Below are positions 1-11,800 of a stretch of 64,000 bases of DNA, piece by piece. The notes under the pieces are model-generated. The model was given only the letters and a program-made list of their open reading frames with translations, did not search any database and was not told the DNA's origin. The stretch's first letter is position 1. Every line of letters starts with the position of its first letter. A program made the translations under genes and the position numbers. The stretch is from Enoplolaimus lenunculus (Eukaryota; Nematoda; Enoplea; Enoplida; Thoracostomopsidae), in NCBI GenBank assembly GCA_030248215.1, contig JASANG010003141.1, positions 62,001-126,000 on the forward strand, in the 5' to 3' direction.

Positions 1-596
1 AGTTTAGCAACATGGTAAGCTGAAACAATGTTTCGGTAAAATGAGTATTGTAAAAACTAACTTATTATCCGCAAAGCCGTTAACAAAAGCAAATCAGCTT
101 TAACACAACCATTAATGCGAGGTAAACACCGCCGGATAATTGGCTTTCAAACAACAAAAGTTTATCAAAATCGGTACAGCGGCCTTTGAGATCCTTTTCG
201 AACGAAACAGACGAATGGACATTCACCATTCGACCCCCAAGTACACAACATAAAACGCTTTTCGAAACTTCGAGCGCTCACTAATTCAAGTAATTAATCG
301 CAGAAAACCACGACTGTAATCGCAGCACAAAATGCAACTGCAATCGCGTTTATAACTGAACATAGCACAACTCAAGTTTGATTGTTAAAATACCGCACAC
401 AAAAAAGCGAATTCACGTAAAAATTTCAACGCCGTCTAAATTGTCAAGTTTTGTCATTTTTGCAAACATTTTGTTCTTCAACTTTATTGCCAAATCAACA
501 TTTGCAAATGTTATCTAAATTTTTTTACACAACCTCTGCAAAGTGACGTACATGATTAAACATAGAAACGTAAAACTAAAAACAAGTTCAACGTAC

Positions 597-724
597 CGGA
601 AAACATTTCACCATTGCAGCTCCATTCGTTTTCTTTTGCAGCAGCATATAACTCCGGAACACCAACTTTAGCAAAATCACACCCGAGTCCTTTGAGAGCC
701 ATTGAAAGTGCAACCAAGCCGCAC
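597..724 (-). CDS. ACTMAP: Internal exon of an actin maturation protease homologue (C19orf54/ACTMAP family), partial gene
   Basis: A single 128-nt exon is visible, with an acceptor TTTCAG (exon starts at 724) and a donor GTACGTT (exon ends at 597). It encodes CGLVALSMALKGLG, then a Val-Pro-Glu-Leu stretch, and ends in NGEMFS. In the ACTMAP family the Cys of CGLVAL is the active-site cysteine of a protease that trims the processed N-terminus of actin, and GEMFS follows about 25 residues later; both motifs and their spacing match. The family assignment is from memory of the human protein. Downstream exons should lie left of the window. No convincing upstream exon was found between 725 and 3160, so the gene is incomplete here. 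Confidence 0.75.
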
Positions 725-1605
725 CTGAAATATAAGCCAAAATAGGGTTATTTTAGCTGAGCATATATAGTAAAAACGTTTAACACATCATCGTCTACAT
801 ATAACATGTTCAAACCAAAGAAGTCGTTCATGTTATACTAGCCGCCCGAAATCATCATGGTATGCTTAAATACGTATCTCTGACGCCGTCCATATTAATA
901 ATCTGACGCTTTGCGAATGCATTTACTAATTAAAGACTTTTAAATAGCTTCCCAATTTTCCAGAAAATGTACTGAGCTGATCTTGGAATATGACGCTAGC
1001 ACTACGGCCGCCATCTTTTGAATAATACTGCGCGTTAAACACAATATGCAAACAATAAAAGTAAAACTTTACTGTGGTCCATTTTGTAAAACTGGCTCGG
1101 CATTTTGCATCATTGATAAGCACACACCGGAAACTATCTGACCATCATCAGTAACAGAAATCGAATCTTCAATAACGTGGAGCAGTCGCGAGCGAAACAA
1201 ACTAGTAGTCATCTATTCGAACTTGAGGAAAGCGTGCAATGTTTTCAATCAGTTAAATGAAAATTTTAATGTATAACATCTTTATAGTAGCTACTTGCTA
1301 CTTCAATACACCCAATATGGAATATTTACACAACAGTCTGCGAAAGAAAACATCATTTCAGGCCTAGTTAATATAATATCAAGGTTGCATAACACTGTTC
1401 TCATTTGTGCAGGAAAGAATAATCAGCACAGGTTGCGCAATTGGTATATATACCACACGAACTCCAGTTTATGAGAGGTGGGAGAAAAAATCTGCTGCTT
1501 GTGCTCGACATTACAAACATGACTCGTATATATTCAAAACCTAAGCGATGAGCATGCTTTGAATAATAGATTGACCCGTCCCATAACGGGCAGATTAGGA
1601 CCAAA

Positions 1606-1974
1606 GTGAAAGACACCCAAATACATCATGTACCATACAAAAAATGTTTAGTTCCATACTTTTATCTAAGGCATTATCCACTCACGGTTGCACAAATAGA
1701 AGACATGAATGGAGATGTATTTACGCTTAAAACGGATTGCACTTGCTGCGGCCCAAAAAGTTCAGCCAATTTGGCTAAATCCAAACAACAATGTGATGAT
1801 CTCCCGCCCACAAAACAAAGGATTCTTGATAATGTTTATTGGCAAAAATCAAGTGTAGATAATACAAATTATATCACTGTAAACATGACACAGAATAAAA
1901 TATGTCGACACCAACATGCAAACGGAAGCAAAAAATCAAAGCCGGTCAACAAACTTTGCCGTGGCCGGAAGTGA
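1606..1974 (+). CDS. Unrecognised 122-codon ORF, possibly an exon or chance
   Basis: An open stretch from an ATG to a stop, with a Cys-x-Cys-Cys cluster near the middle (TDCTCCGPKSS) and a basic C-terminus. Its length is above what is usual by chance in this AT-rich sequence, and the middle part is slightly richer in G and C than the flanks. I see no family motif, signal peptide or membrane segment, and no clear splice partner. It may be an exon of an unknown gene or a chance ORF. Confidence 0.2.
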   Translation: MKDTQIHHVPYKKCLVPYFYLRHYPLTVAQIEDMNGDVFTLKTDCTCCGPKSSANLAKSKQQCDDLPPTKQRILDNVYWQKSSVDNTNYITVNMTQNKICRHQHANGSKKSKPVNKLCRGRK

Positions 1975-2680
1975 AGCAGGAAATAAAATTGGTATTGAAT
2001 TTTTATAGTATTTTCAGCATAAAATCTCCAGGAAATTCTCAAAAATTTTCAAACTCTCATCAATTTAAGCCTCCAGAACAATACGTCCAAGTTACAAGCA
2101 AACTCGTCGTATATACAACGTTGATATTAAATTTACGAAAAAAAACTACATATTTTTAAACTAATTACAACTTTACAGAGTTAAAATGGCTAACGTAAAT
2201 GCTAAACGTACAAAGGTCGTGCGTAGCTTTCCCAAACTTAAATCAGACAAAAATCCGTAATAATTCCAATCGTGATATTAAGACTCTGCGTTAGCTATTA
2301 ACTAGATTATGTTTTGCATAATTCACCACAGCTGTATTGAAGATATACATGAAGCTCTCAGTAACAATGGTTTAGTCTGCACGGCATACAAATTGTAAGA
2401 TATCGGCTATGACTAGAGATGTCCCGAAGCCAAGCCCTGGCCCAATCAGGTCTTCAAAAGGTGAAATATACTCAGTGAAGTTTTCGTACTTAGATTCTGG
2501 TTAAATTTCATGCTATTATTTCCATTTGAGCACGTTGAGCTTTATATTTCATTTATGGTTGCAAACAAACATGTATTATTTTTGTTTAATATGAACCAAA
2601 CTTGAACAGCCACAACTGAGAATCACTTTTAAACCCTGATCCGGGTTCCAATCAAGGTAAAATCATCATGACTTCGAGGC

Positions 2681-3149
2681 CAGGGGCAACCGGAATTACA
2701 ATTTCCCGGAACCTGAATTGGAAAAAACACTGGAAACGGAACGGGAAAACGAAAAATACATGCCACCGAAAAAGAATTCGATTCACTGTTGACTCTGGCG
2801 GAGTCAAATTTGACTCAGTTTGTGTAGTCAGGAAAAGCCTGTTTCCGAGAGAGTCAATTGACTCCTAATTTTTTACAGTATAGTTGGAGATAGGAATTCA
2901 CTTTATCTACTGCATTTTAGATTTTCATAATCCACGGAAGCGAAATCTAGCTTCGCGCGTTTATTTTCGGCAATTGCCACGGTTTACATACTATACTAAT
3001 GAAATTCATTTATTTTTTATCGTCGTTTTTTGGTAAAATATCTTAATTGTCATTGACCAAAATTTAACACCGGAATTTTTAATTCCGGTAAACATTTACC
3101 GGAACCGGAAGGGGGACAATGCCGTAACCGGAATTCCAATTGCACCCTG
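2681..3149. mobile_element. MITE-like element of the CAGGGTGCAACCGG family, with a nested GAGTC-rich fragment
   Basis: The left end reads CAGGGGCAACCGGAAT and the right end CCGGAATTCCAATTGCACCCTG, which are inverted copies of each other. Next to both ends are short tracts built on ACCGGAA. About 2786-2884 is half of the GAGTC foldback element found whole at 34359-34579, so a second element inserted here. No coding capacity. The terminal CAGGG...CCCTG is hAT-like, but no clear 8-bp target duplication was seen. Confidence 0.6.
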
Positions 3150-3233
3150 CCCATAGCAGTTGTAATTCACATTAACAAGAAAAAATTGTATATTTTGACA
3201 ATATAAACAGAGTAATCATCAATGTTATAACAT

Positions 3234-3718
3234 TCATCCCCACGCTTGTACCATAGCATAATGTAGTACAAGCTCACCTTCGGTACCAAAACATTCAAAA
3301 AGATTCTGCAATACAGTGTCAGGACTGGGAGCAAACGCTTGATTGACGTACACAAATATGTTCTCATTTACTATTTTTTCTTTGAGCAACCGGCGAATAT
3401 GTGCGAGCACAAATGCGACCGTGAAATTGCCATTGACTGCAAACTTCTTTTGTTTTAAAACAGGAGCATTACCGACCGAACGAAGATAAATCGTAATTTT
3501 TGACGCTGGTTGACTTGGAATTGTAGCTGTGGATTTTTTGTCACTTTGGCTGCTCGATGGGGCAGCTCCTGCGTCATTGGTTTCTTGTTTTTGCGAAGTT
3601 TCACGTTCAGACAACGTTTGACTCTCCAACTACAATATTAACAACACTAAAGCTAAAATAAACACGAACACTAAAGGTTGCCTTATACTCGCCGCGCGCC
3701 ACGAAACAGATTTTGCAT
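3234..3718 (-). CDS. ATG12: Autophagy ubiquitin-like protein ATG12
   Basis: ATG12 is conjugated through its C-terminal Gly to ATG5 and drives lipidation of ATG8/LC3 on forming autophagosomes. The main exon (3234-3629) encodes 131 residues: a Ser/Thr/Gln-rich N-terminal tail, then a ubiquitin fold from about KITIYLRSVG, with the hallmarks FVYVNQAFAPSPD, LFECFG and a final AWG, the conjugating glycine. This exon has no ATG; it opens with TTG directly after an acceptor (TTGTAG). A tiny first exon is proposed at 3689-3718 (ATG plus nine codons, MQNLFRGARR) with donor GTATAAG. It leaves a 59-bp intron and keeps frame, giving 141 aa. Family identity is firm; the first exon is an inference. Confidence 0.93.
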
Positions 3719-4218
3719 ATACTTTTGTTAGCAACGCATAGGGATGTGTGGTGGTGGATGGCTATTACTCACAACTATAACCCTGGCTGATTTAAAGCTC
3801 AATCAAAACTGAAGAATTACGTATACAATATACTTTCGTAATACTAATATATAACGGGACCCATACCTATGCACGTACAAATACAAATACATTCAAATTC
3901 AAACTTTAAGTGTATACAAAATGTCCAGTAACTTTATTGAAAACGCACAAGTTTCCATTTATGGTAAGTACTTCCAATGAGATTGGATTAGCAATGACAC
4001 CTTTTCAAGTGCAAAATCTGTAAAAATACGAAGGGCCACATTCTTAATAAGTGCATATTTTGCTATCTTGGAAGGCCAGGAAAGTAACTATATTACTTCA
4101 CTACAAAGTATATACAAAAGGAAAATTGGTTTGACCTTGACCTCAAATTAAAAACCAAAACACTCAAAGAGAATTTTGAAAAAAATCATGCTCCCCCTCG
4201 GCAAAGTGGGAAAACAAT

Positions 4219-4392
4219 TTAGCGTACTTTAATTGCAGGAGAGTCGATATCCAAATCGTTGCTGTTACCAGCGGCATTGTTTGCAGACATTGTATCCTTA
4301 GCAGGCATTTCGTCACTCTTCCTTTCGAGTTCCATTCTCTTACTAGGAATTTGTTTCAACAATGTTAAAATAAGGTTGCAAAACGACAACTG
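4219..4392 (-). other. In-frame open extension after the ssSPT stop codon
   Basis: After the TAA stop (4393-4395) of the serine palmitoyltransferase subunit, the same frame stays open for 57 more codons before TAA at 4219-4221. The second half (from MELERKSDEMPAKD, ending AIKVR) is hydrophilic and richer in G and C than nearby non-coding DNA, like real coding sequence. It could be an alternative C-terminal exon, a readthrough tail, a separate short ORF starting at the internal ATG, or chance. No good splice donor that would skip the stop in phase was found. Confidence 0.35.
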
Positions 4393-5379
4393 TTATAGTT
4401 CATCTGTTGATCCTATTTTGGAGAAATAAGAAGCACCACCGAAAAACGACACAATGCTGTAAAGATGACCAGGCAAGAATACATAAGTTGAGTAAGCTGT
4501 CATACCTAAATAACAAAACATAATCAGAGCTAATTTTAAAAAAACGAGCATGCAGCAAACAAAATCTCAAATATGCAGTTATGTACGTTGTAACAGAATA
4601 TAACATGCGTAGCACACCACTGATATAGCTGAAACATCAGTTTCATATCGGCGAAATTAGTTTATTAAAGCAGTTCAAACTTCTCAGAAAATTAGAAACA
4701 TCCAGGTTAAATGTGATCAAGACTTGAATACACAAATTTTTGTCAGAAAATTAATATTAACATCGCTGGTAAATATAATCCAAATAAGAATACATAATTT
4801 CTTGTCATCCATAAAGAAAGTTTTGTTTTAAATATTTACATTGAATGATAAAATCCAGTTTACACAGGCTACGTACTAGGTTTGAAAAAATTATTGCCCG
4901 AATCAGTGCTCATTGCGAAATGAACATGCGCATATAATTATATAAATCAAAATGTACAGCATGAATGCGTGGCGAACGTAAATTTTCACACACATTGGCA
5001 TATAAAATAGTACGTAACCTAATAAACAGGACAAGTGGTGCTAGCACAGCCCGCTAAAATGTAGCGATTAAATTCCTAATTAAACGTTTAATAATACGCC
5101 GATAAAATCAGTGCTCCTGCCAAAAAGTTCAGGTTTAAACAGGTTTTAATAATTTACGGTAAACCTGATATTCATAACCTATTATTTTGACTCAAAAATT
5201 ATTTCGATTGCAAAACATATGAACTCACCAAAAATTACGAAAACAACGCAGTTAAAAATTACACGCTCCCAAGGTTCCAACATGTACAATCCAGTGTTAA
5301 GTAAGTATTGTAAATAAACCCACTGAATATAGCCAATAAATTTGGATTCCGATCGTCCAAACAAACTTTCGTTAGTCAT
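4393..5379 (-). CDS. SPTSSA: Small subunit of serine palmitoyltransferase (SPTSSA/B-like)
   Basis: This small ER membrane protein binds the SPTLC1-SPTLC2 heterodimer and strongly stimulates the first step of sphingolipid synthesis (serine plus acyl-CoA). Exon 1 is 5229-5379 and exon 2 is 4393-4505; donor G|GTGAGT and acceptor TTTAG|GT keep phase, giving 87 aa. The family signature is unmistakable: YLLNTGLYMLEPWERVIFN, close to the human YYQYLLVTALYMLEPWER. A first membrane helix follows (CVVFVIFG). Exon 2 contributes a second hydrophobic stretch (TYVFLPGHLYSIVSFF), matching the human FMPQH region. It is slightly longer than human SPTSSA (71 aa). An in-frame open tail follows its stop. Confidence 0.93.
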
Positions 5380-5399
5380 TAGTTAATTACCCGCACAAA

Positions 5400-8300
5400 A
5401 CTGTAAAATAAAAAGTTACCGTCTAGAGCTACTTTTTATCGGAATTTCAGTTGAAAAAAGACGTAGAACCAGTATAATAATTGGGAGACAACGACGTGTT
5501 TAATATACAACACAATTTTCGATTATAGTCGGGATGCAAACGGAATTATTCCGACTCTAATTGATCGGAATCCGAATCGTAATTTACCATTGTTTCTAAC
5601 CTGTACTATTTACAACCAGTCGTAGTGGGACTACATTTATTAAGCGAAGCTCAAACACACGTAAGCAATTAAATTATATACAAATTTGTTACGCATTAGC
5701 TAACTATTCATTTATCGGTTTTGGGGGTTTGTAAACAATTTATTCAGATTACTTGCACCAAAAAGGCTTTTTAAAGATCAGTAAATTAAGAAAAGTCGAA
5801 AATTTACTACCACCGGAATTTTTAATTCAGAAATGCCGGAACCGGAATACTGGTTGCACTGTTACATACATGTGTTAAAAACACCTCTTCATAATAACTT
5901 GGTGTATCAAACTACATTTAACTTTATCCTTCCTCTGTCAATGACAAAATAATCAATTTGCTTTATGTTAGGAAAGTTATTTTCTGACAGCAAAAGCTTC
6001 CCTACCATAAAATAGTTATTACGTTACGCAAAATGTTAAAAATATTTTTACGGGTTCAGTACGTTGTTCGAACAATATAGCAACATCGTTTTAACCAAAT
6101 CATCAGCGCAGTCTTTGAAAATGGTTCAAAAAAGGCAATGTTCAACTGAGTAGCAGTGGGTTAAAATATTTTAACGAGTCTCAGAACAGATAAGGAAATT
6201 TGATAAATACAGCTTTCTTACGCTGCGAATTTCGCTAAAAAGTTTTTGCACATGGACAACCTTGGTCTATATATGAGGACACGTGTGTTTCTGCAGTCGT
6301 CTGCTGAAAAAGTAAGCCTCGCGAATTCGTTTTGCAGGTGGAAAACAAGTTTGGCATCGCGTTGGTGTTCGGAAACAAATTATCGATATATCGGAAACTT
6401 ACAAAATGCGAGGTTTGGATCTGAACTTGGCAAATTAGCAATGGAATTCAATGATGTTTGATGCTCGCATCTGCCACAAACTCGTAAAAACCAACTCTTA
6501 TTTTACAACGCTTAATGAAAACAAGTCTTAACTGGGCTCCCGCGAGGTTCCGTTCTGAAACCTTTGTTGTTTAATGATTTAGACGCGTTTGTAACATGGT
6601 GCAGCTTGTGGCAACTCAATGTAAATGTCTTTAAATGAAGTGTTCAGTGTTAAGATTGTGTTGTTTAAAAATGAAGGTGTTATTTCACATAGTTTCGGAA
6701 ATACTATAATTAAACCTGTTTCTACGGTAAACGATTTAGGGATCATGATATCTGCGGATTTAATTTTCTCCGATCATTGTAGAAAAATTGTCACTAAAGC
6801 TGAACAAAAAATCTAGATAATTATGCGTACTTTTTCAAATAGCAAAATCAAATTGATGACCTCATTTTTTATTTCTCAACGAGTAAAAGCAGTTTAAATT
6901 ATATCCTAGATATTCAAATAAAAGTAAAGTATTAAGAAACGGTATGCACTCATCTCTAAATACGATTAGAGAAACTATTAGCGAATAGTAGTCTCTTGGA
7001 AAGGTTCTTAAAGGGTCCTGCATTCAAAATCCAATAGGTTTGTAGCCCGTGTGTACAGCGTCAATTATATTAAGCTATAATTTCAATTCTAGTTGTTCTG
7101 GAATTTTTTATGCGTACTCATTCATTAGTTTTTAAATTATGATGGGTACTTCAATGATTTTTTGTCTTTTGTCTTAATGCCTTATATACGTTCTTAGTAG
7201 GTTTGCATTCTACATGTGCGTGGTAGTCTGACCGGTAGAAACAATCAACTCACGACGTCCCATTTACCAACAATGAAAAGACTTGGAGAACTTCGGCCAT
7301 AAAATCTTAAAGATTCGTGTTTTACGAATTTATGACCGGCCGAGCCGGAGCGGGGTACGTACATGTACGGTTTGTGGTTATTAGCGTTAACAATAACAAT
7401 ATAAAACATCCATGTTTTATCAGCTGTCCAAGGGGTTTGATTGCCACATACAACAAGTATACGAAGATACTACATTGTAAAAAAATCTGTGGGGAACTTT
7501 TGGCGACTGCTAAATAGCGTTAGCTTCTAGAAAGATTAAAACTGGAATTGGCTCCTGTGCAGAAATAGCTCAGCCATCTCCTATCTGGCAATGACCTAAA
7601 AAGTGTAAATTGTCATCCAAAGTTGACGTGTAACACACTTTCTACCAAAAAACCCCAGTGTGTGAATACTTCTACTATCATATCAAATTTATATAATAAT
7701 TCATTGCAATTCTGCCTAGCTAAACGTTTAACATAGAAAATACTATGTCGTTTGGCTGAAATAAATTGAGCCTTGACTTTACTTTTATATTACCATAGTA
7801 TTGCCCCAACAAATCGCCATCAACTACAAACTGATGTTTTGTATATCAAGTTATCTGTTGTAAGGCAGTGAGTTTCTGTTGTAGGGTTACAAATACTAAC
7901 GCTGAACTGAAATTATGGCATGCCTTTCAACCTTAGAACATCACGACAGTGTTTTAGGATGAACATATGTTTCAATTTTCTAAAATTGCATTATAAATCC
8001 GTTGATGGACAGCAAGTTGCCCGCGTCTAGGTACAGCTGAGCTATTAAAAGCAAAGTTGCAATTGTGCCCTCTTTTTATTGCAGGAATAATTTTGCTCAA
8101 ACCCTCCTTTTTGCAGCGTAATTTCGCAACTAAAAGCAAATAATTGCATACAAATGTTACACCGGGATCGTCCCTTGTCGTCCATTTTCGGCTGAAACAA
8201 GTGAACCTTGCTAATGACCATCACGTTAAATGTTGAATAATGCTGATGGATCTGGTATTTTAATTTTTCAATATTAGAATTTTAGTTGTAATATGATGAT

Positions 8301-8827
8301 TTATATTTACGTAGCTAGGTGCTTTTTACAGAAGTTCAAACGCATGAAACTGGCGTTAACGCTTGATTTACAACTTTGACTGAAGTAAGATGTACTTTGA
8401 TACTATTCTCCGCTTTGCGTATCACGAATTTTTGTGGGTTCCTAGCGCCTGATTGAGTGTCGTTGTTCATGAACGTTTCGTCCAAATTTTATGCCAATGC
8501 TACCGATGAAAATGGTAAAATTAGGTTTAGTTCTTTTATATTTGGTACAAAAGTCAAATTTAAATATTTATTCGAGCCTGTAGCCAAGGGGAACAGGGGG
8601 AAGCTCAACCATTCCTGAAGAAAATTTTGGTGAGCTGGCTACGAACCTGAATTTATTTGTAAACAAATCGTTCACATCACGAGTTTCAATGCAAATCAAC
8701 AAATAGTATGATGCTACGATAGAATGTTATCCCTTGTTCAATAAGCATTACTTCGACTGGTTATAGGGCGCATATATTACTACTGCGTAAAAGTTTTGTA
8801 TATGCTTACCTACATTAGCTGCTAATC
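5400..8827. other. Intergenic region upstream of CLP1
   Basis: About 3.4 kb of AT-rich DNA with no host exon that I can support. It contains a fragment of the ACCGGAA repeat near 5813-5868, a decayed LINE reverse transcriptase piece (about 6510-6910) and a short GC-richer repeat-like stretch near 8575-8655. The rest shows only short chance ORFs. Confidence 0.6.
6510..6910 (+). mobile_element. Decayed non-LTR retrotransposon (CR1/L2/Jockey-like reverse transcriptase relic)
   Basis: Fragments of a reverse transcriptase can be read in order: TGLPRGSVLKPLLFND near 6535-6580 (the GxPQGSVLGPLLF motif), then WCSLWQLNVNVFK near 6600-6635 (the WQLxxNxxK motif), then VNDLGIMISADLIFSDH near 6734-6780 and IVTKAEQKI, with IIMRTF after a stop. 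This order and spacing is that of the RT thumb/palm of CR1- or Jockey-like LINEs. At least two stops or frame changes separate the fragments, so it is an old, dead copy. No ends or target duplication were found. Confidence 0.75.
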
Positions 8828-11800
8828 ATGGTATCTGAAGTAAGCGTGAAAGAATTCCTACTTGAAGAAGATTGTGAATTAAGGTTAGATTCTGTGAATT
8901 TGGAGCGCAAAATCTGTGACATTTCATATTGCCGGGCGTTTATCGAAAAATGTGCTGCAGCATTTTTTGGTATCTAGTTGTGATGTTTAAGGTATATAGT
9001 AGGTATCTGTGACTGACATTTATTCGAACTGGTTATTTTCAGAGGGCTAAACGCCGTGTTATCCTATAATGTAAGTGCGAAAACATTTCCGAAATGGTTT
9101 CGTTCTTTCAGCAACCCGATTTCAAAACACAAACACACAGATGTTGCTAAACTTTGCTCGTAAAATTTCAGGTTCGACGTCGAATCCGACGAAGTCATTG
9201 TTGAATTGCTTGATGGTAATGCTGAGTGCTTTGGTACGGAATTGGTAGTCCACAATCGGTATACATTTAACAACGGTGAGTTATTGTTTGGTAAGTGTGG
9301 TCAGATTTGCGATTTGTTTGCTGGGGTTACAAATTCTCTTAGCATTGTTCTGTATAGAGTTTTATGGTTGTTTCGCTGAAACAAGGTTCTATTTATGGTT
9401 CATCAAACGGCGGATGGTTGTTGTCGCTGTTAAGGTAGCGAGATTTAGGGTTTCTGGTGTGTTCGACGTTTCTTGTTCTTAAACTGATGTACATAAAAAT
9501 ATTTGTAGTAAAAAGAAAGGTACTTAAACGTATTCTTTTGTAAAATAAAATTCGATGTCAAACAAGAATAAAAATGTGTGTAGTAAAATAAAATTAAGTA
9601 TCAAACTAAATATTAATTGCAACTAGACAGCTATGTACTGCTCACATAGCTGCAGATTTACAAGGTTCTCCTCGTCGTACTCAACGTTCACAAAAAATAA
9701 ATTGTTTATAAACCTCCAAAACCTATAATTGAATAGTTAGCTAATTGCTAATTTGCATATTAGCTTAACAAATTAGCCAAATTGAGACTTTTTAAATTAT
9801 TTCCCTGAGTATTAGGGTTACTGAAGTCTCTTTGGGTGCGAGTAATGGAACAAATTGTTTATAAACCTTTAAGACCGGTAACTGAATCGTTATCTAACAA
9901 CTAATTTGCATATTACCTTAATTAGTAAAGAATACATTACGACTTTTTAAATTATTTCACTGATTAGTAAGGTTACAAGAAATCAAATTTAGTACTAAAG
10001 GATTTATGGGTGTGAGAAATGTGAATAAATAGTTTATAAACCTGCACAACCGAACCGCCGATCAGTGAATAGTCAACTATATTGGGTCAAACTATCCGTT
10101 TATGCTTTATAAGTTTGGAATGCTTACTTAGATTGTTTAAAATGTAAACATGTCCGCGCTTCGCTCAATACATGTAGTTCTACTATGACTGGTGTAAAAT
10201 GAATTGATTGGTTAAATTTTGCTTGCAGTGGTTTTCTAGTTTAATATTATAAATTAATGGGCAATGCTAGAACAACATAGAGGTAGAAAAAACATTCAAA
10301 ACTGGTGTTAGAATTTATATTTTTGTTTTCGGTAAAGGATTAAAAGTGACCGAGACTGAGGCGCCGAAGTCTCCGGTCTCGGTAGTTGTGTGTTGGTGGG
10401 TGTCAGTTTTTGACCAAGGTTGCATTCCCAAGATGCCGATTTAAACTTAAGAGTGTTGCTACCGTTCTGAATAGTGTTTAGATTGATTGTTGTATCTGTT
10501 TTTGTTTATATTTCTCGCTGAATTATCTAAATCTGCTTATTATTTGTGTTTTTAGGTGCTCGAGTGGCAATTTTTACGTGGCATGGATGTAAACTTGAAC
10601 TCGTTGGTAAAGCAGAAGGCGCGTACGTAGCAAAACATACGCCAATGGTCATTTACATGAATACCCATGCAGCGCTCGAACAAATGAGGCAAAGTTGTGC
10701 AGTTGATGGTACTCGAGGACCACGCTTAATGGTGGCAGGTACATTAACATAAGGTAGTGATATACTTGTCGTGTGGCACCGTCCGTCAATGTGCGGCATC
10801 GCACGAAAGCATATCTCTGCATTAAACTGTTATTTTAGTGCATGATGACAATAAGATCTGCACTATCAGGTTCTGAGCATGTATTTTTTACTTTCGCTCA
10901 CAGCCTTATAGTCAAATTGAGTTTTGCTTTTCATGTTGTATTTTGTGCGTCATTGGGCAAGTTTCAGCATATCCCTTGTAGATAAAATATACCCACATTT
11001 TGTTTTAATATTTCTGCATGCTACAAGTTTTTAGGTCCAATGGATGTTGGAAAAAGTACAGTTTGTCGCATTCTTCTTAATTATGCTGCTCGTGTTGGAC
11101 GTAGTCCAATATACGTAGATCTGGATGTCGGCCAAGGATCGATAACAGTTCCAAGTACAATTGGAGCTTTGTTTGTTGAGCGCCCAGCGGATCCGGTGGA
11201 AGGATTTGACAAACGGGCTCCGCTTGTGTATCATTATGGACATCTATCGCCAGGTCAGGTCAAAACGGATATTAAACATTGTATCTATGTGGTGTTTTGC
11301 GGTTTGATGTTACCAAGCTACTTATTTTTGTTTGACTAAGTTATACATGCGTTTATAAACATCTTGCACATAATATTTTTAATTTGTATGTTTTACAAAG
11401 TTCGGTTGAACTACGCTACTAAGAGTCAAACATAAGGTCAGAACAGAATTGTGTGCAATGACATGTTTTTGATATTGTTTTGTGTTTTAGGGGAAAACAT
11501 TCCGTTGTACTCTCTGCTGGTTCGTACATTAGCTGAATCTGTCAATCAGAAATGTACACAATCGTTAACTGCAAACACTGGAGGAGTTATTATAAATACA
11601 TGCGGATGGACCAAAGGTAGCTTTCTGTTTTAGGCTTTTGTCACCACTTTTTCACTAATGCTTTCATATCTTTGTTTTCTAATTTTAGTGTAGTTACAAT
11701 TTTAGAAAATCCGTTCAACGTCATGGTGCTCTTGCTGTTAATTATCTATATTTTGTGAAGCTACGTTCTTATTTAAGGTGAAGGATATCAGTGTTTAATT

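Larger units (their letters stand above)
725..3233. other. Region without a recognised gene (before ATG12)
   Basis: AT-rich sequence. It contains one 122-codon ORF on the plus strand (1606-1974) and a MITE-like element at 2681-3149, listed separately. Upstream exons of the actin maturation protease gene may lie here but could not be recognised. Confidence 0.5.
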
